DNA from: Flavivirga spongiicola
GTDB taxonomy: Bacteria > Bacteroidota > Bacteroidia > Flavobacteriales > Flavobacteriaceae
Reading direction: 5' to 3'
Length of the DNA stretch: 64,000 nucleotides
Assembly (NCBI RefSeq): GCF_030540825.1
Contig: NZ_JAUOEO010000001.1
Coordinates: 2,577,001-2,641,000 of the forward strand
Every line of letters starts with the position of its first letter. The stretch's first letter is position 1. The position numbers were made by a program, and so were the translations under genes. The notes beneath the pieces are model-generated. The model made no database searches, was not told the origin of the DNA, and saw nothing but the letters and a program-made list of their open reading frames with translations. Below, in pieces: positions 24,829 through 33,764 of this stretch.

Positions 24829-26793
24829 TTATTCAATATCTTCACCAAGCGACCATTTTAATGGGGTGTTAGAATTTGCTGGAGATACACGAACATATCC
24901 TTGCATTTCCTGGTGTAACGCCGAACAGAAATCTGTACAATAAAAAGGCCATACACCTATTTGTTTAGGTTCCCATAGGAAGGTCTCTGTTTGTCCTGGC
25001 ATAATTAGTAATTCTGAAGTATTAGCTCCAATCATACTGACACCGTGAGGAACATCGTAATCTTGTTCTAAATTTGTTACATGGAAATAAACTTTGTCTC
25101 CTACTTTAACACCTTCAATATTATCTGGAGCGAAGTGACTACGTATGGTCGTCATGTAGATATGAACCGTTTTGCCATCTCTAACAACTTTAGTGTCTGC
25201 TTCGTTTAAAGTAGCATATGGATGTTTATTATCTTCTAGTTTAAAGAGCTTTTTAGAACGAGGTTTTATTAAATCTGCTGGACAACCAGCAGCATAGTGA
25301 GGTTCCCCAATTGTTGGGAAATCTAATAATAATTCCATTTTCTCTCCGGAAATATCATAAAGCTGAGCCGATTGTGTTACTTCTGGACCTGTTGGTAAAT
25401 AGCGGTCTTTGGTAATCTTATTCATCGCTACTACGTATTTACCAAACGGTTTTTGTGAGTTTCCTCCAGGAATCATTAAGTGACCAACGGAATAGTAACA
25501 AGGTTGTCTGTCTACAACTTCCCAAGTTCCTAATTTCCATTTTACAACTTCAGAAGAAATAAAGAAGGTCGTATAGGCATTTCCTTTGCCATCAAATTCT
25601 GTATGCAAAGGCCCTAAACCAGGTTGTTCAACAACACCAGCTAATACATCTTCGAAATTCAAGATAGGGATTCCGTAAGCGTCACCAGCCACTTTATTGT
25701 TTTCAATAGCAGCTAACATTTTAGTAAAAGAATGCACCGTTAAATTAGCAGATAATTTTCCATTACCAACAATATATTCACCGGAAGGGTCCACATCACA
25801 ACCATGTGGAGATTTTGGAGTTGGTAAGAAATATACAGCCCCAGGGACTTCTAGTGGATTAACTACACGTACTTCTTTTTTCATAGTTGAAGTAGCAGAA
25901 TGCGTTGCTTCATCATAAACGTTATGAGCGTATTTTGCTGGCATCATAGTACCACCACCATTATTTACATATTCTTCGATTTTCTTCCAATTAACTGCTG
26001 CAATAAAATCTTTATCGTTTTGAGATGCATTAACCTCCATAAGGGTGCTTGCTTCTTCAGTATTATATGTCGTAAAGAAGAACCAACCATGAGATTTTCC
26101 ACGACCAGGATGTGATAGGTCATAATCAAAACCAGGCATTATTAATTGGAATTTAATATCCATATGACCATGTTCCGGATCTATAGAGATAAAAGATAAA
26201 GCCCCTTTAAAATTACCTTTATAATCTTTTATAGGCATATCTTTTTGAGGAATCGGTACAGAAAAACGCGTTCCAGCAACAACATACTCTGAATTTTCAG
26301 TTACAAAAGAAGAACTATGGTTACCGGCACTATTTGGAACTTCAATGATTTCCGTAGTTTCAAAAGTCGTTAAATCTATTTTTGCAATACGTGGTGTGTT
26401 GTTACCATTAATAAATACCCAACGCCCATCTACGACACCTTTTGTTTGAGAAATATCTGGATGGTGTGCATCATCCCAAGGCACAAAACCATGAGATGTG
26501 TTTAGCATAGGTTTTGTTTCTTCATTATACCCATAAGCTTTTTCAGCATCTTGGGAGAATACAGGAATTACTTTGAATAAACGTCCAGATGGTAATCCGT
26601 AAACAGAAAGTTGTCCACTAAACCCACCAGATATAAAGGCGTAAAATTCGTCATGTTCTCCAGGAGCTACATAAACTTTTTCTGCTGCACTACTAGAAAG
26701 TGCTCCAGAATTAGATTTAGATGCATTATCACAGCTTGTAAATGCTACAAGAACACTTAATAATGCAAGAGTTGATTTTAAAATATTCTTCAT
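24829..26793 (-). CDS. nosZ: Nitrous oxide reductase NosZ, clade II (Sec-exported)
   Basis: 654 aa. The N-terminus is a lipoprotein-like Sec signal (VLVAFTSC) without twin arginines, which marks the atypical clade II enzyme. A seven-bladed propeller with scattered His ligands for CuZ (DAHHPD, SAGNHSSSF, SPHGCDVDPSGEY, HTEFDGKG) is followed by a cupredoxin domain. There the CuA ligands appear in FYCTDFCSALHQEMQGYV near residue 622. It reduces N2O to N2 in the periplasm. It lies 29 bp downstream of a fasciclin gene. Confidence 0.96.
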   Translation of the reverse strand: MKNILKSTLALLSVLVAFTSCDNASKSNSGALSSSAAEKVYVAPGEHDEFYAFISGGFSGQLSVYGLPSGRLFKVIPVFSQDAEKAYGYNEETKPMLNTSHGFVPWDDAHHPDISQTKGVVDGRWVFINGNNTPRIAKIDLTTFETTEIIEVPNSAGNHSSSFVTENSEYVVAGTRFSVPIPQKDMPIKDYKGNFKGALSFISIDPEHGHMDIKFQLIMPGFDYDLSHPGRGKSHGWFFFTTYNTEEASTLMEVNASQNDKDFIAAVNWKKIEEYVNNGGGTMMPAKYAHNVYDEATHSATSTMKKEVRVVNPLEVPGAVYFLPTPKSPHGCDVDPSGEYIVGNGKLSANLTVHSFTKMLAAIENNKVAGDAYGIPILNFEDVLAGVVEQPGLGPLHTEFDGKGNAYTTFFISSEVVKWKLGTWEVVDRQPCYYSVGHLMIPGGNSQKPFGKYVVAMNKITKDRYLPTGPEVTQSAQLYDISGEKMELLLDFPTIGEPHYAAGCPADLIKPRSKKLFKLEDNKHPYATLNEADTKVVRDGKTVHIYMTTIRSHFAPDNIEGVKVGDKVYFHVTNLEQDYDVPHGVSMIGANTSELLIMPGQTETFLWEPKQIGVWPFYCTDFCSALHQEMQGYVRVSPANSNTPLKWSLGEDIE

Positions 26794-26822
26794 TGTCTTT
26801 TAAATTTAATTAGTGTTTTTAA

Positions 26823-27395
26823 CTATTCCGTAGGAGGTAACAATACTTTGTCAATAACATGTACAATGCCATTACCTGCTGGTACACTTGCAATAATTTT
26901 TGCACCACCAATTAGTGGTTCACCATCTACAACTTCTACCTTAACATAACCGTTATTAGCTTGTCCCAGTTTTTTAAACCTTTTGAGAAAATCTTTTGAA
27001 TAATTTCCAGGGGTTACATGATATTTTAGAATATTAGCTAAAGCGTCTTTATTTTCCGGCTTCAATAAATTTTCTACAGTACCTTCTGGTAAAGCTGCAA
27101 ATGCCTCGTTTGTGGGAGCAAATACCATTAAAGGCCCTGCATTTACTAAAGCATTCTCTAATTCTGCAGCTTGAACAGCAGCCACTAAAGTCGTGTGATC
27201 TTTAGATCCAATAGCAATGTGTAAAACAGTTGGTTTACCTTCGTCATCTTTAATAAAAGCTTGTCCAGATTTTTTTTCTGAAGTGGTTACTTCTTCAGAT
27301 TTTGAACTTGTTGAGGTCTCTTTGTTTTCGTTTTTACAAGCTGTGAATGTTATAATACACAGCAGCATAAGAACCGTTTGCTTTAATGTTTTCAT
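26823..27395 (-). CDS. Fasciclin-domain lipoprotein
   Basis: 190 aa with a lipoprotein signal (IITFTACKN), a Lys/Glu/Ser-rich linker and one fasciclin (FAS1) domain. Its motifs TLVAAVQAAELENAL, PLMVFAPTNEAFAALP, LKYHVTPGNY and GNGIVHVIDKVLLPP are all present. It is an extracytoplasmic, membrane-anchored protein. It lies between a cytochrome c and nosZ on the same strand, so it probably belongs to the nos operon; its role there is not known. Confidence 0.88.
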   Translation of the reverse strand: MKTLKQTVLMLLCIITFTACKNENKETSTSSKSEEVTTSEKKSGQAFIKDDEGKPTVLHIAIGSKDHTTLVAAVQAAELENALVNAGPLMVFAPTNEAFAALPEGTVENLLKPENKDALANILKYHVTPGNYSKDFLKRFKKLGQANNGYVKVEVVDGEPLIGGAKIIASVPAGNGIVHVIDKVLLPPTE

Positions 27396-27494
27396 CCGTT
27401 TATATTTATAAGTTAGTTAATAGTCAAATGTCATTCACATAGCAAATATTTAGGATTGGATCAAAATATTTTATTATGCTCATTTCATGGATTG

Positions 27495-27995
27495 TTATTT
27501 TAATGTTCTAAAATATTCTAATACAGCTCTGGCATCTTCTTCAGACAAGTTTTGATTTGCCATAGGAGATCCATTAAATTCAATAAGTAATGCTTTTGCT
27601 AATGGGTCTTTTTGAACCATTTCATCCGGGTTTAATATCATATTCATAACCCATTCCGGAGAACGTCTGCTTAAAATGTTTTTTGGAGCAGGTCCAATAA
27701 ATTTTTTATCTGGTCTGTGGCAAGCAGTACACATTTTCTTGAATACATCTGCACCATGAGTTGCCATAGTTTGATCGATTTCTGAAGGAAGGGCCATAGA
27801 TGAGATAGGACCAACCCCTTTGTTAGCCAAATCTATTTTTTTTGAAGCAGGTACAGTGGCCTCTTTTTTTGCTTTTTGTTCTGTAGGTGCTTTTTTATCA
27901 TAAGAAAATCCTGTTTTCTTTTTTTCTTCTTTACCACCACAACTCATTAGTAGTGAGATAAATAATACCATGGCGATGTTTAGTGCTTTTTTCAT
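27495..27995 (-). CDS. Mono-haem cytochrome c lipoprotein, first gene of the nos operon
   Basis: 166 aa with a lipobox (LLMSCGG), a Lys/Ala-rich linker and a class I cytochrome c domain with CTACHRPDKKFIGP near residue 91 and a possible Met ligand in MANQNLSEEDARAVLEYF. It likely carries electrons to NosZ, as small cytochromes in clade II nos clusters are thought to do. Its promoter region, shared with a divergent Rrf2 gene, has the activator site described at 28018-28060. Confidence 0.88.
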   Translation of the reverse strand: MKKALNIAMVLFISLLMSCGGKEEKKKTGFSYDKKAPTEQKAKKEATVPASKKIDLANKGVGPISSMALPSEIDQTMATHGADVFKKMCTACHRPDKKFIGPAPKNILSRRSPEWVMNMILNPDEMVQKDPLAKALLIEFNGSPMANQNLSEEDARAVLEYFRTLK

Positions 27996-28017
27996 AATTG
28001 ATTTTGGTTTAATGGTG

Positions 28018-28060
28018 CAAATTTAAAGCCCAATACTTCAATAAAATATGATAAAAATCA
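28018..28060 (-). promoter_or_regulatory. Cytochrome c/nosZ operon promoter with CRP/FNR-type site
   Basis: On the coding strand TGATTTTTATCA (28060-28049) is followed after exactly 23 nt by TAAATTTG (28025-28018). Flanking bases extend the palindrome to ATATGAT/ATCATAT. The arrangement is identical to the nirK promoter. Confidence 0.7.
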
Positions 28061-28064
28061 TATT

Positions 28065-28092
28065 AAGGATAAAAACATCCTTTTTATATTTG
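28065..28092 (+). promoter_or_regulatory. Rrf2-type operator and -7 box of the second Rrf2 gene
   Basis: AAGGAT-AAAAAC-ATCCTT (28065-28082) is a 6-6-6 palindrome and is followed by TATATTTG (28085-28092), a TAnnTTTG match 24 bp before the ATG. Binding would cover the core promoter, so autorepression is likely. Confidence 0.65.
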
Positions 28093-28116
28093 CATCAGAG
28101 TTATTATATTTAAAAA

Positions 28117-28548
28117 ATGTTATCGAACTCATCAAAATATGCTATTAAGGCGGTGTTGTTTTTAGCTTTAAATGCTAGCGAAAAAAATAAGGTTATGGCT
28201 AAGGATATTTCTCAACCTATAAATGTTCCACAAGCTTATATTGCCAAGTTGTTGCAAGCATTGGTTAAAGAAAAAATAGTGTCGTCTGTTAGAGGGCCAA
28301 AAGGTGGGTTTTACTTAGATGAAACAAATCTGAATCGTCCTGTAATAAGTATTGTTAATGTTATTGATGGTGAAAAAAGACTAAATTCATGTCTGATGAG
28401 TTTAAAAAAATGTAATGAAGAAAAACCTTGTCCGCTACATAACATATTAAGCCCTTCAAGAAGCTATATATTAAACAGTTTAAAATCTAAAACTATCAAA
28501 GATTTGATTGTGGAAGTTAAATCAGGAGATGCTTTTTTACCTCTTTAA
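28117..28548 (+). CDS. Second Rrf2-family regulator with cluster-binding cysteines
   Basis: 143 aa, similar in layout to the Rrf2 protein at 4040. It has a winged helix (YAIKAVLFLALNA, NVPQAYIAKLLQALVKEKIV), wing RGPKGGFYL, and three Cys in CLMSLKKCNEEKPCPLH near residues 93-109 that could hold an Fe-S cluster. It diverges from the cytochrome c/nosZ operon and so may control it. The pair of Rrf2 genes brackets the denitrification island. Confidence 0.88.
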   Translation: MLSNSSKYAIKAVLFLALNASEKNKVMAKDISQPINVPQAYIAKLLQALVKEKIVSSVRGPKGGFYLDETNLNRPVISIVNVIDGEKRLNSCLMSLKKCNEEKPCPLHNILSPSRSYILNSLKSKTIKDLIVEVKSGDAFLPL

Positions 28549-28555
28549 TCTAGGT

Positions 28556-29086
28556 TTAAAAATAAAACCTTACAAAAGGCGCCCAAGGGTCTATATAAAT
28601 ACTTTTGTTTTTATCATATAAAACATCATATCTTATCCCAAAAGTAACATTGCCGTTTCTATAACCGGCACCAAGAAATAACGCAGGCGACCAATAATTA
28701 TCCTCAGGAATATTTAAATCACTGTATCGTCGGTTCACGTGAAGTTGTTCAAATTCAGCTGAAAGTTGTAATTCATTGATAATATTAAATAGTCCGATTA
28801 AACTACCTCCTAAAATGGTTGATTTATAAACATTTTTTTGATTATCAAATGTTCCATTGGCTCCTAAACCCAATGCAAAAGTATTATCAAATTCATAAAT
28901 AGCACTAGGAGCGAGGGTGCCACTAAAAAAACGATCACCAAAATTTAACCCAATACCGCCCCCAAAACGAACATGACTCCAAAAATAGTTAGTTTTCTGT
29001 TGTGCCATTAAATCGTTTAGATTAAACGAAACAACAAGTATAATTAAAATTATTTTTTTATTAATGATAGGGAATGTCTTCATCAA
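28556..29086 (-). CDS. Small outer membrane beta-barrel protein
   Basis: 176 aa with a signal peptide ending near MAQQ and alternating-residue beta strands with Gly/aromatic turns (RFGGGIGLNFGDRF, GAGYRNGNVTFGIRYDVLY), ending in an aromatic, VRFYF, as barrel proteins do. It lies divergent to sucA. Homologues in flavobacteria are sometimes labelled alpha-ketoglutarate decarboxylase because of this neighbour, but nothing here is enzymatic. Function unknown. Confidence 0.75.
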   Translation of the reverse strand: MMKTFPIINKKIILIILVVSFNLNDLMAQQKTNYFWSHVRFGGGIGLNFGDRFFSGTLAPSAIYEFDNTFALGLGANGTFDNQKNVYKSTILGGSLIGLFNIINELQLSAEFEQLHVNRRYSDLNIPEDNYWSPALFLGAGYRNGNVTFGIRYDVLYDKNKSIYIDPWAPFVRFYF

Positions 29087-29193
29087 AATTAGAAATCATT
29101 AGAAAATTAACAGGTAATACTAGTATATTCATTAAAAGCATATTGTACGCCTATAAATATAGTCAAAGAAACATCTAATTTTAGTAAAAGTTG

Positions 29194-29201
29194 TATTTTT
29201 G
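29194..29201 (+). promoter_or_regulatory. -7 box (TATTTTTG) of sucA
   Basis: A perfect TAnnTTTG element 40 bp before the sucA start codon, leaving a leader of about 35 nt. Confidence 0.5.
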
Positions 29202-29241
29202 AAAAATATTTTGACTAACCTACACGGGATTAAAAATAACA

Positions 29242-31983
29242 ATGGATAAATTTTCATTTTTAAACGCAGCGCATACAGCATATTTTGCTGATTTATACGA
29301 TCAATATTTACAAAATCCAGATTCGGTAGAACCTAGTTGGAGAGCTTTTTTCCAAGGTTACGATTTTGGTAGTGAGAACTATGGATTAAGCGGAGAGCTT
29401 GTAGAAGGTGTTTCTACTCAAATTCCAGAGCAAGTTCAAAAAGAATTCAATGTCGTTAGGCTTATTGATGGCTATAGAATGCGTGGTCATTTGTTTACAA
29501 AAACAAACCCCGTAAGAGAACGTAGAAGCTATACACCTACTTTAGATATAGAGAATTTCGATCTTTCCAAAAACGATTTAGATACCGTTTTTAATGCTGG
29601 CGATATTTTGGGTATAGGCGCTCAAAAATTGAGTAAAATAATTACTCATTTAGAAAAAATTTATTGTGATTCCATTGGTGTCGAATATATGTATTTGCGG
29701 AATCCAGAGATTATTAAATGGTGGCAAGAACAGCTTAATAAAAATGATAATCATCCTGAATTTTCGACAGAAACTAAGAAATATATTCTTTCTAAATTAA
29801 ATCAGGCCGTTACGTTTGAAAACTTTTTGCAAACCAAATATGTGGGACAAAAGCGTTTCTCTTTAGAAGGAGGTGAGTCTTTAATACCAGCAATTAGTAA
29901 TGTGCTTTTTTATTCGGTGAAAAAATATGGCGTAAAAGAATGTGTTTTAGGAATGGCACATCGTGGCCGTTTGAGTACGTTGGTTAATATTTTTAGAAAA
30001 CCGCTAAATGAACTTTTTAGCGAGTTTGATGGTAAAGATTTTGAAGATGCAAATATTGATGGCGATGTAAAATACCATTTAGGTTTAACGTTAGATAAAA
30101 CCTATCAAAATGGCAAAAGTATAAAGATGAATTTGGTTCCAAATCCATCACACTTAGAAACTGTTGCTCCAGTTGCTGAGGGGATTACACGGGCAAAAAT
30201 TGATAGCGATTACGATGGCGATAATTCAAAAATAGTACCCATTATAGTACATGGGGATGCTGCTATTGCAGGACAGGGAGTTGCGTATGAAGTAGGGCAG
30301 ATGAGTCAATTAAATGGCTATAAAACAGGAGGAACTATTCACATAGTTGTTAATAATCAAATTGGTTTTACGACTAATTATTTAGATGCACGATCTAGTA
30401 CGTATTGTACAGATGTTGCTAAAGTAACTTTATCACCAGTTTTACATGTTAATGCAGATGCTGCTGAAGCCGTGGTACATGCTGTTGAAATGGCTTTAGA
30501 ATATAGAATGCGCTATAAAAAAGACGTATATATAGATTTACTAGGATATCGTAAATATGGACATAATGAAGGTGATGAGCCTCGTTTTACACAACCTAAA
30601 CTATATAAAAATATAGCCAAACAATCTAATCCGTTTAAAATATATTCAGACAAGTTAATTGCAGAAGGCACTATAGATAAAGCATACGTAGATAAAATTG
30701 TTGGAGATTTTAAGGAAACCTTAGAAAGTGAATATGCAAAATCTAAGGCAGCAGAATCTTCAAAAGTTAGAGAGTTTATGCAAGAGCGATGGAAAGCGTT
30801 TGAGCGTAAAGGTATAGATGGTATGCTTGAGACCGTAGATACTACTTATTCAAAGACTAAATTGGAAGGTATTTCGAGAATAATTTCAACAGTCCCAGAA
30901 GGTGTTAAGTTTTTACGTAAAGCGGAAAGAATTCTTGATGGACGTAAAAAAATGGTTTTCGAAACCGATAAGCTTGATTGGGGAATGGCTGAGACTTTAG
31001 CCTATGGTAGTTTGATGGAAGAAGGTTTTAATGTACGCATCTCAGGTCAAGATGTAGAACGTGGCACATTTAGTCATCGTCATGCCATTTTAAGAGATGA
31101 AATATCAGAAGAACGTATTAATTTATTAAATACAAACTCTGAGAATAAAGGTAAAATGGATATTTATAATTCCTTTTTATCTGAATATGGGGTCCTTGGT
31201 TTTGATTACGGTTATGCCATGGCGAATCCAAATACATTAACTGTTTGGGAAGCACAGTTTGGTGATTTTAGTAATGGTGCACAGATTATTTTTGACCAAT
31301 ATCTATCGGCAGCTGAAGATAAATGGAAATCTCAAAACGGTATTGTTGTTTTATTACCTCATGGATACGAAGGACAGGGGTCTGAGCATTCATCAGCTAG
31401 AATAGAACGTTATTTACAATTGTGTGGTGAAGATAATATGATTGTTGCAGATTGTACGACACCAACAAACTTTTTTCACCTATTGCGTCGTCAGATGAAA
31501 CGCGATTTTAGAAAACCATTAGTCGTATTTACACCCAAAAGTTTATTGCGTCATCCAAAAGCAGTGTCGTCAATAAATGAGTTGGCAGGTGGTAAATTTG
31601 AAGAAATCATAGATGATACGATTGCTCCCAAACATGTGAAAAAATTAGTTTTTTGCACGGGTAAATTCTATTACGATTTATTGGCAGAAAGAGACTTGTT
31701 AGAAAGAGAAGATGTCGCTTTAGTGAGAATTGAGCAATTGTTCCCATTACATTTAGAAAGTATACAAGATGTTATAAATAAGTATCCCAATGTAGAAAAA
31801 TATGTTTGGGCACAAGAAGAGCCTAAAAATATGGGAGCTTGGAGTTTTATGGCGCAACGTATGGATTTGGTTAAGTTAGAAGTAGCTTCAAGGTCATATA
31901 GTTCGGTGCCAGCACCAGGATCCAGTACACGAGATAAAAGAAGACAACGCGCTGTAATTGATGCTGTTTTCAATATCGACTAA
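29242..31983 (+). CDS. sucA: 2-oxoglutarate dehydrogenase E1 component
   Basis: 913 aa, typical length for the family. Visible signatures are FLNAAHTAYFADLYDQYL at the N-terminus, GMAHRGRLSTLVNIFRKP, the thiamine diphosphate region with HGDAAIAGQGVAYEVGQ, YRKYGHNEGDEPRFTQP, and the C-terminal EEPKNMGAWSFM. It decarboxylates 2-oxoglutarate and transfers the succinyl group to the E2 lipoyl domain in the TCA cycle. sucB follows 46 bp downstream. Confidence 0.97.
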   Translation: MDKFSFLNAAHTAYFADLYDQYLQNPDSVEPSWRAFFQGYDFGSENYGLSGELVEGVSTQIPEQVQKEFNVVRLIDGYRMRGHLFTKTNPVRERRSYTPTLDIENFDLSKNDLDTVFNAGDILGIGAQKLSKIITHLEKIYCDSIGVEYMYLRNPEIIKWWQEQLNKNDNHPEFSTETKKYILSKLNQAVTFENFLQTKYVGQKRFSLEGGESLIPAISNVLFYSVKKYGVKECVLGMAHRGRLSTLVNIFRKPLNELFSEFDGKDFEDANIDGDVKYHLGLTLDKTYQNGKSIKMNLVPNPSHLETVAPVAEGITRAKIDSDYDGDNSKIVPIIVHGDAAIAGQGVAYEVGQMSQLNGYKTGGTIHIVVNNQIGFTTNYLDARSSTYCTDVAKVTLSPVLHVNADAAEAVVHAVEMALEYRMRYKKDVYIDLLGYRKYGHNEGDEPRFTQPKLYKNIAKQSNPFKIYSDKLIAEGTIDKAYVDKIVGDFKETLESEYAKSKAAESSKVREFMQERWKAFERKGIDGMLETVDTTYSKTKLEGISRIISTVPEGVKFLRKAERILDGRKKMVFETDKLDWGMAETLAYGSLMEEGFNVRISGQDVERGTFSHRHAILRDEISEERINLLNTNSENKGKMDIYNSFLSEYGVLGFDYGYAMANPNTLTVWEAQFGDFSNGAQIIFDQYLSAAEDKWKSQNGIVVLLPHGYEGQGSEHSSARIERYLQLCGEDNMIVADCTTPTNFFHLLRRQMKRDFRKPLVVFTPKSLLRHPKAVSSINELAGGKFEEIIDDTIAPKHVKKLVFCTGKFYYDLLAERDLLEREDVALVRIEQLFPLHLESIQDVINKYPNVEKYVWAQEEPKNMGAWSFMAQRMDLVKLEVASRSYSSVPAPGSSTRDKRRQRAVIDAVFNID

Positions 31984-32029
31984 TTTAATATTAAAAGAAA
32001 TAATTCATATACAATTAAAATTATAAAGA

Positions 32030-33238
32030 ATGATTTTAGAAATGAAAGTGCCTTCGCCGGGGGAATCCATTACAGAAGTGGAAATAGCAACATGGTTAGT
32101 GGAAGATGGAGATTATGTTGAGAAAGACCAAGCTATAGCTGAGGTAGATAGTGATAAAGCAACTTTAGAATTGCCAGCAGAAGCTAGTGGAATCATTACG
32201 CTTAAAGCAGAAGAAGGTGATGCTGTTGCTGTTGGAGCTATTGTCTGTTTAATAGACACAAGTGCTACAAAACCTGAAGGGGATGCATCTAAAGCAGAGA
32301 AAAAAGAAGAAGCACCAAAAATGGAAACACCAAAACCGGCTATTCCAGAAGCAAAAACATATGCAACTGGTTCTGCAAGTCCTGCAGCTAAAAAGATTTT
32401 AGCAGAAAAAGGGATGGATGCCACTTCTATTTCTGGAACAGGAAAAGATGGGAGAGTTACTAAAGAAGATGCTGTAAAGGCTATACCTTCTATGGGAACA
32501 CCAACAGGAGGAAGTAGAGGAACGTCGCGAAGTAAAATGTCCATGTTGCGTCGTAAGGTGGCAGAGCGTTTAGTTGAAGCTAAAAATACGACAGCTATGT
32601 TAACAACTTTTAATGAGGTTGACATGTCTCCAATTTTTGCATTACGTTCTGAATACAAAGAAACATTCAAAACGAAACATGGTGTTGGTTTAGGGTTTAT
32701 GAGTTTCTTTACATTGGCAGTTGTTAGAGCATTAAAAATGTATCCAGCAGTTAACTCAATGATTGACGGAAAAGAAATGCTAAGCTATGATTTTTGTGAT
32801 ATTAGTATAGCTGTTTCTGGACCAAAAGGCTTGATGGTTCCTGTCATGAGAAATGTAGAGAATTTAAGTTTTAGGGGTGTGGAAGCAGAAGTAAAGCGTT
32901 TAGCTATTCGTGCTCGTGATGGACAAATTACGGTTGATGAGATGACAGGTGGAACGTTTACCATATCTAATGGAGGGGTTTTTGGTAGTATGTTGTCTAC
33001 ACCTATTATTAATCCGCCACAAAGTGGTATTTTAGGAATGCACAATATCGTAGAACGTCCGGTAGCCATTGATGGAAAAGTAGAAATACGTCCAATTATG
33101 TATGTTGCACTTTCTTATGATCATAGAATTATTGATGGTAAAGAAAGTGTAGGTTTTTTAGTTGCTGTAAAAGAAGCTTTAGAGAATCCAGTAGAAATAT
33201 TAATGAATAATGATATTAAGAAAGCTTTAGAGCTTTAG
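32030..33238 (+). CDS. sucB: 2-oxoglutarate dehydrogenase E2 (dihydrolipoamide succinyltransferase)
   Basis: 402 aa with a lipoyl domain (lipoyl Lys43 in [13 protein letters not shown]), an Ala/Pro/Lys linker, a peripheral-subunit-binding domain near 115-150 ([21 protein letters not shown]) and the catalytic acyltransferase domain ending with [16 protein letters not shown]. It forms the core of the complex with SucA and an E3 encoded elsewhere. A strong terminator follows. Confidence 0.97.
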   Translation: MILEMKVPSPGESITEVEIATWLVEDGDYVEKDQAIAEVDSDKATLELPAEASGIITLKAEEGDAVAVGAIVCLIDTSATKPEGDASKAEKKEEAPKMETPKPAIPEAKTYATGSASPAAKKILAEKGMDATSISGTGKDGRVTKEDAVKAIPSMGTPTGGSRGTSRSKMSMLRRKVAERLVEAKNTTAMLTTFNEVDMSPIFALRSEYKETFKTKHGVGLGFMSFFTLAVVRALKMYPAVNSMIDGKEMLSYDFCDISIAVSGPKGLMVPVMRNVENLSFRGVEAEVKRLAIRARDGQITVDEMTGGTFTISNGGVFGSMLSTPIINPPQSGILGMHNIVERPVAIDGKVEIRPIMYVALSYDHRIIDGKESVGFLVAVKEALENPVEILMNNDIKKALEL

Positions 33239-33257
33239 TAATAAATATCTAAAATGT

Positions 33258-33300
33258 TAAAAAAAGGAGCTACCAATTATTATTGGTAGCTCCTTTTTAA
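33258..33300. terminator. Terminator after sucB
   Basis: A long perfect stem, AAAAAGGAGCTACCAAT paired with ATTGGTAGCTCCTTTTT, only a few bases of loop, 20 bp after the sucB stop. Flanking A and T runs make it bidirectional. Confidence 0.9.
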
Positions 33301-33319
33301 TTAACTAAGTATAAAAAAA

Positions 33320-33421
33320 CTAACTAAAACACATTATAAGGTTTATAGAAATAACAATAATGACCAAAACACCTAGTCCTATCATACAGTACTTGTCAAT
33401 AACATCATTTCCTTTTTGCAT
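33320..33421 (-). CDS. 33-residue single-helix membrane microprotein
   Basis: ATG at 33421, TAG at 33320. The peptide begins MQKGNDVIDKYCMIG and continues with a hydrophobic helix rich in Val, Ile and Leu, then ends CFS. It lies downstream of the first promoter-terminator module (33464-33584) on the same strand. A second 33-residue single-helix peptide is at 39657-39758, at the other end of the CHAT operon. The short length makes the call tentative. Confidence 0.4.
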   Translation of the reverse strand: MQKGNDVIDKYCMIGLGVLVIIVISINLIMCFS

Positions 33422-33463
33422 TGTTGTTACTTTAAACTTGTTATTTCCTTAAATGTTTAGATT

Positions 33464-33584
33464 AAAAACTCTGAACCTATGTAGAACAGAGTTTTTATGA
33501 AAAATTCCCTCTCAAAGAATTAATTAATAGCCCTGTAAAGGTATGTTGCATAGACGAAAAAAAAAATACGCAGTTCTACGTATT
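33464..33584 (-). ncRNA. Promoter-terminator module 1, candidate small RNA (about 65 nt)
   Basis: On the minus strand the order is a near-palindrome with arms AATACG (33565-33584), a -7-like TACCTTTA (33543-33536), about 40 nt without any ATG, then a terminator stem AAAAACTCTG / CAGAGTTTTT (33496-33464). A 27-bp core (33521-33547) is identical in module 2, and core and palindrome are 17 bp apart in both. Nothing between promoter and terminator can code, so a small RNA or an attenuated leader is the simplest reading. Confidence 0.5.
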
Positions 33585-33764
33585 TTTAATTAAAGAAGAT
33601 GATCGTATGTCAATTAAATCTCACAAAAACACTTGTGATTCGTTTATATCACTGGTTTTGTTTTTAAAATAGAGTTTATGAATTTCTGGTTTATTGTTCA
33701 TTTAGACGTCTTCAAAAAATAAGTTAAATGATTTGTGCGTCATTTTAAAAACTTAATTGATTTA

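Noticed and set aside
28556..29086. Naming this gene alpha-ketoglutarate decarboxylase because of its position next to sucA
   Set aside because: It is 176 aa with a signal peptide and beta-barrel pattern, with no thiamine diphosphate motif.
32113..33069. Long minus-strand frames of 185 and 94 aa inside sucB
   Set aside because: They are antisense shadows of the Ala/Pro-rich linker and catalytic domain; composition is not protein-like.
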